From NCBI GenBank assembly GCA_035048485.1, contig CM068588.1, forward strand, positions 28,662,769 through 28,726,768: a stretch of 64,000 bases of DNA, given 5' to 3'. Each line of letters opens with the position of its first letter. The first letter of the stretch is position 1. The DNA is from Pteria penguin. Its lineage: Eukaryota > Mollusca > Bivalvia > Pterioida > Pteriidae. Below the pieces are notes generated by a model that saw nothing but the letters and a program-made list of their open reading frames with translations, ran no database searches and was not told the DNA's origin. A program made the position numbers and the translations under genes. Shown piece by piece: positions 59,240 through 64,000 of the stretch.

Positions 59240-59395
59240 GAAAAAAAGGCCCAGAGGCGACATAAATTTCTCAACTGAGCATATAATGAAGTGTTAAAAC
59301 AGTATCAGAATTTTCTTAAGCAAATGATCAGTTCATTACAAAATTTACCCAAAACGATGGCACATCCTTCTACAACAATGTGATACATCAAAAGC
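59240..59395. repeat. Diverged interspersed repeat
   Basis: GGCCCAGAGGCGACATAAATT then CTCAACTGAGCATATAATGA resembles the repeat start seen at 24.48 and 40.6 kb. The limits are uncertain. Confidence 0.4.
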
Positions 59396-59441
59396 CTTTT
59401 ATTAATTCAGAAGTAGAAATTCATCATAGCTTAATATAACA

Positions 59442-59526
59442 TATATGTCTTTTTATAACTTTTGATATTTATCAAAAGTGATCACTTTTAACAAATATCA
59501 AAAGTTATAAAAAAAAAAGACATATA
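59442..59526. repeat. Hairpin, about 35-base arms
   Basis: TATATGTCTTTTTATAACTT then TTGATATTT pairs with AAATATCAAAAGTTATAAAA then AAGACATATA, apart from a length difference in the A run. The loop contains AAAAGTGATCACTTTT, itself a palindrome. Confidence 0.8.
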
Positions 59527-62500
59527 CATAGCGCATAAGTTAATTTTTTATTATTATTATTATTATTTTAAAAAAGTGGAAAAATCAAAAAAGTGAATTT
59601 TGTTGTATAATGCTTTACATTGATATCTATTTACTTTAAAATCAATGCATTGCACATGTATACATATTCTTCAGTGAAAAAATAAAAAAGTCAAAAAGGT
59701 TTGCACAATCATTTAATTCTAAAAGATGTCAAAAAAGCGCCAAACATTTCGGATTTTAACGAAAACAAGAAAGAAAGAAAGGTGATTCACACATCTTTCA
59801 ACATCGTTTTGATACATTTAGTTTTTCAATCTATGCAGCCCATCAGAAGAGGATTTTCATAGAAGGGTACGCTTTTTGATCTGCTTTGCAATAATGTCGA
59901 AAAGTGTCAATCCGAAGGTTTTGATTGACAACAGACATGATTTTGATCAGCGATGGAAAAAAAACTGACAATGCTATCAGAATAGCTGATAATATATAAA
60001 CCTTTTGACAAAAAGTGCAATTTTTTATCTCCCAACTAAATTCAGAACATTTTGAGAAAATGTTCTTGCAACAAAAAAGCTGAAATCAGCTTTAAAACTT
60101 ATCAGAATCATGTCTGTGACAAAATTCCATTCGGACTCACAAAACTGTCGGGTTTTAAATTCTGAATTTACTTTGGGATGGTATACACAAAATTTAAAAC
60201 ATGACAAAACTCTGAAGCTGTCTGTGTATTTATTTTATTGTTCTGAAATGTTCAAAACACTAAAAATGACTTATTTGAAAACTTTTTATCATCTCTGTTT
60301 CGTTTCACCCTGGATCTACGCCAGAAGGAATCTTCATAAAACACAATTTTTTGTGGACTTTGAGTACTTGCTTGCAGTAAAGTTAATAAAATCTCCTCTG
60401 TCTGCAGGGGAGGAAACGAAAATGTGAAGAGTTAACGGATGGACGACGTACACTAAGACGACTCACTTCAACCTTGGGCTCGGGTGAACCTTGAACGCCT
60501 TGAAGTTCGCTCAGATAAGCTACAAGCAGACCCGACATGTTCTGTATCAGGCCTCCACTCAAAACAAAGGTAACAACTTTAGATGACCACATCCTTACGT
60601 TTTGTATGAAACCACGTAATAACCATGTACTAAGACTTTTTTTTCTTAATTTCTAGTTCATTCATTGCAATGTTACATTTTACACAAATAATAAGCCCCA
60701 AATTCAACATACGAAAAAATTCTTCTGCAAACGAAACTATACATACCACAAACCCAGTCACAAATTGCCATGGCAGATTTAAGATCAATAGTAATCTACA
60801 TTTTGTGTAGTTGCTGTTAGCATATATCCTACCTAGCTGTTACTGCTTGCAGGGAACTGAGACATAATAGTTCTGCACTTCCTTCTAATCTACAGTACCG
60901 TACCGTAAGTGCATACGTCTCTCCTTGCAATGCCAGTAGCACCCAGTGATTTATGGGGTTTCATAATGTAAATGAATATATGTATATATCAGGGTATGCA
61001 TGTCATTTGTAAACTTAAGAATTTCACATTCTTCTTCTTATACATAACACCGGTAGACTAGTACAAGTGTACGTTTGTGTTCAGTTTTGCCTCACTATAT
61101 ATTATCACTGATATCGTGGTGGCACACCAGTACTTCAGTCAACCAGCCCAACTTTGAATCGCTGATCATTTTCACAACGTGCCAATCTTCCCCTGTATTT
61201 CTGGTTTTTACATTCCAGCCATCGAACACTCACCCACAACATGGCAATAGAGACTACAGGTATTCAAACCGACAACCCACCGGTTCCGAACTGATCAAGC
61301 CATCTGTAGAACCTTCACATGGGCAGGGAAAGATGGGTTAAACTATACATCATTGATGAGAATATTTTCAATGAAAGACTTTATAATCATGACTGGAGAG
61401 AACGAACGGACATCGTCACATCTCGGAATATTCTCCTGTTACGAAGTAAATTACAGACAGTGCTGACTTTGCAATAATATTTAAGTCACATTAATGTAGA
61501 CAAACGCTTTATAAAGCACTGTAAAACTTACCCATAAAAGGGTAACCATAATCCCTTCTATTATACAAAGAAACTTACCTTTGTTATAGTGGGACAGCGA
61601 TGTGTAGTAATATACAAGAGTTACACAGACTGTTCCAGTGGTATACATACCATATTGTATAAACTGATTTACATACTCTAATAAAAGGGCATATGTCGTG
61701 CTAGGTGAGACATTGAAAAGTTTTTGTCTAAGCAGGTGTTCCTCCCAATCTGTCATAACCAAGAAAAATAACGTCGTCGGCGTTCTTTCTAGTTCATAAT
61801 TAGATTGTCACCTATAACGACCGCACTTTCGCAATTTGCAAAACTCAATACTATAAAACTCAGCGTCTTCTGCAATTTAGATAACAAATGATAAGTTATA
61901 CTGTTTGCACTGCTATCAATTTAAATGATAGAATCAAAGGACTCAAAAGTCCTGAGAGTCGGCTTTGCTGATTTTAAGTATGTAATCATTTTACCATTTT
62001 AGTGGCGGATTCAGGATTTCAGGAAAATGGGGCGGGGGTGGGGGGGGGGGGGTGGGCAAAAATTAGGTCTTTGTTGCAACTACATCGTCATTATACCTAT
62101 GTATAAAATGCTAATAAAATTTGCTCTCTTCATAATATCTTACGGCAGAGAGTTTGCAATTGCTTGTATCCGAAATGAACGTGCAATCGACAACTTCATG
62201 GCAACAAGTTTTACTGCATTGTTGTCACGAGTCGAAGCTGAGCCAAGGAACGACATTCCTTCAAGTGGGACATTAAATAACCATCTTATTCACGATTCTC
62301 ATAATGTTTGAACGTAATTTATATTTAGAAACATACATTTACCTAAATATTTATATTGCATTTTCATTATCAGAGGAAATGCGGGAAGATCGATCTTTAA
62401 ATTTGTCATATATATGAAGAAGAACTAAAGTTCCAGAACATGTTGGGGAAAACTTTAATTGAAATATCTCGATAAAAACAAGCGATACAAGATCAAGAAA

Positions 62501-62895
62501 AATGCTTTGTCCGGAGAATTACACAATCGAGTACATCCGACGGTGTCGGTGGTAAACACATCGTAAAGTAGTCACAACTACATATTATTACGCCAAATTT
62601 GAAAACATTATTGCAACTCCTTTTTCGAGTTATTGAAACTAGTTTATGTTTAGCTTAAATTAACTGAGCTAAAGGTACATTGTGCTGATCAAGAATTTTT
62701 AAGACAACATCAGTAATTTTTCGGCACTTTATTTTTTAGCGGCGTAGTAAGCTCTATAACGGTAGTGAAAGTTATAACCCCTGAAAAGAAAGTGACTGCA
62801 ATGAGTGCGGCTTCGCCGACTCAAAAATAAAATGAAATTATATTTTCTAAATACCGATTTTAACCAAATGGAGACACAAGTAATTGATTGTTCAG
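59527..62895. other. Upstream region without supported exon
   Basis: No coding feature recognised. There is a G-rich tract near 62035-62055. The promoter or leader exon of the receptor gene may lie here. Confidence 0.45.
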
Positions 62896-63066
62896 GTTGG
62901 TTGGTTGATTGGCGTTTTACGTCGCTTTCAACAATATTTCAGTTATATCGCGACATGGAAGCAGGAGGTTACCAACCTCTTAAACATAGTGGCGCAACCC
63001 GGGAATCAAACCCGGATCGTCGGCGCCGCAAGCCAAGCGCTTAACCACTACACCACGCCTGCCCCT
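62896..63066 (-). mobile_element. tRNA-derived SINE, family B, full length with target-site duplication
   Basis: In reverse complement: head GGGGCAGGCGTGGTGTAGTG, then TTAAGCGCTTGGCTTGCGGC, B-box GGGTTTGATTCCCGGGTT, body GAGGTTGGTAACCTCCTGCT and tail AAGCGACGTAAAACGCCAAT. The 12-base direct repeat TTGATTGTTCAG at 62884-62895 and 63067-63078 flanks it. It is the least decayed family B copy. Confidence 0.95.
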
Positions 63067-63078
63067 TTGATTGTTCAG

Positions 63079-64000
63079 CACCTCGTTTTCAGGATAGGGG
63101 TGTTGAAGGTAGGCACAAGTCATCGGGGTCTAAGTGCCTCCTTTTAGGGGGAAGGAGGGGTGTCAAAAGGAGACACAAATCAATGGCAGTCCCAATGCCT
63201 CCTTTCCACGGATGTGATGTGTCAAAAGAGCAATATTTGCCGATTATGACAAAATACTGTTAAAATTATTTAACTTTTCGTAAAATTTATGTCTACCAAG
63301 GACACACTTCCATAAATATCAACCCTCCTTTTAATCAGATAATGCAGGTGCTCGTTTCTGATTATTTAAAACGGAAAATTACGTTGTACATTAAATATCA
63401 CAATAAAAAAATAAGGTTACACGAAGCAGTATCTATAGAAAAGACCGTTATTGACATGATCTAATTCGAATTCGCCTGTTATCTCTATCGGTGAATCTGA
63501 CCCTTGCCACTATCAATCTCTACAAAAAGTTCTGAACATCTCATTTTTCACATAGATATACTTGTGACCTCCCAGATTCTCTTAATCGGGAAATCTAGAT
63601 GTTACAACAGCTTCTAACTACAACACGAAATGACATAATCAGTCTCATAAAACACCTATCATGTCGATACAGCTGGGAGGCTGGATACGACACGGGGTGG
63701 TGCAATCTGTCATTGCAGCGCAAGATGAGTGCATCTCACTCGTAAAACATATTGTTGAAAAGAATACAACTAGTGTACATGCCAAACACTGAAATCATAC
63801 ATATTGTTCAGGTGCTGTAAAATATTCGACCTAGATAATGTAAAGAAAAAAGATGGCACTGAGGGCAATTCTCTATAATTTCATGATGAATGTTTCTTTT
63901 TCATTATTATTACTTTCACACATCGACAGGACTGTATAAGTAAGCAACACTTTTATATTACTTTTCTACAAAGGAAAGCTGTTGAACCATTTGAGAAAGT
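63079..64000. other. Window end, nothing recognised
   Basis: A short direct repeat of AGG(T/A)(A/G)(G/A)ACACAAGTC-TCGGGGTC-AATGCCTCCTTT type lies near 63105-63215. No gene was seen. Confidence 0.45.

Noticed and set aside
60383..60592. Minus-strand open frame as a receptor leader exon
   Set aside because: No domain, signal peptide or fitting splice donor supports it. The receptor start at 58222 already has a signal peptide.
62960..63066. Possible tRNA gene on the minus strand
   Set aside because: Same reason: it is the head of a family B SINE flanked by a target-site duplication.

Overview
The window is AT-rich, intron-rich animal DNA. It has GT-AG exons, tRNA-derived SINEs flanked by target-site duplications, foldback DNA elements and very many minisatellites. 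The repeat style, and diverged interspersed repeats of the kind common in oysters and relatives, suggest a marine mollusc, most likely a bivalve. The species cannot be named from the sequence alone. Layout: (1) Positions 1-2109, minus strand, hold the 5' part of a homeobox transcription-factor gene. Three phase-compatible exons give about 353 residues, ending at the window edge inside the first residues of a homeodomain. (2) Positions 2110-16791 hold no gene I can support. They contain SINEs, microsatellites and three large tandem arrays (8.5-10.3 kb, 11.6-13.0 kb, 14.5-15.2 kb). (3) Positions 16792-58260, minus strand, hold one complete coding sequence in 27 coding exons. All splice phases agree, giving 4809 bases and 1602 residues, with a non-coding leader upstream. 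(4) Positions 58261-64000 hold two SINEs, small hairpins and diverged repeats, but no supported coding exon. An upstream 5' UTR exon and promoter should lie here or beyond. The central gene is the main result. Its product begins with a signal peptide and a Sema domain. Three PSI modules interleaved with IPT/TIG modules follow in plexin order (PSI1-IPT1-PSI2-IPT2-PSI3-IPT3 to IPT6). Then come one transmembrane helix, a juxtamembrane segment and a tyrosine-kinase-like domain that most resembles the MET/RON family. MET and RON have a single PSI and four IPTs, so this is a plexin-type ectodomain joined to a MET-type kinase fold. The kinase looks catalytically impaired: HRD is HGN, DFG is DYS, and the alphaC glutamate is glutamine. 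The glycine loop, the ATP-site lysine, the catalytic-loop asparagine, the DFG aspartate and the twin activation-loop tyrosines remain. The MET-type furin site is missing, and the C-terminal tail has one tyrosine. I infer a semaphorin- or plexin-related receptor pseudokinase. The introns carry at least ten minisatellites. One array is made of repeated copies of the 3' end of coding exon 11 together with its splice donor. Another starts exactly at the donor of exon 8.
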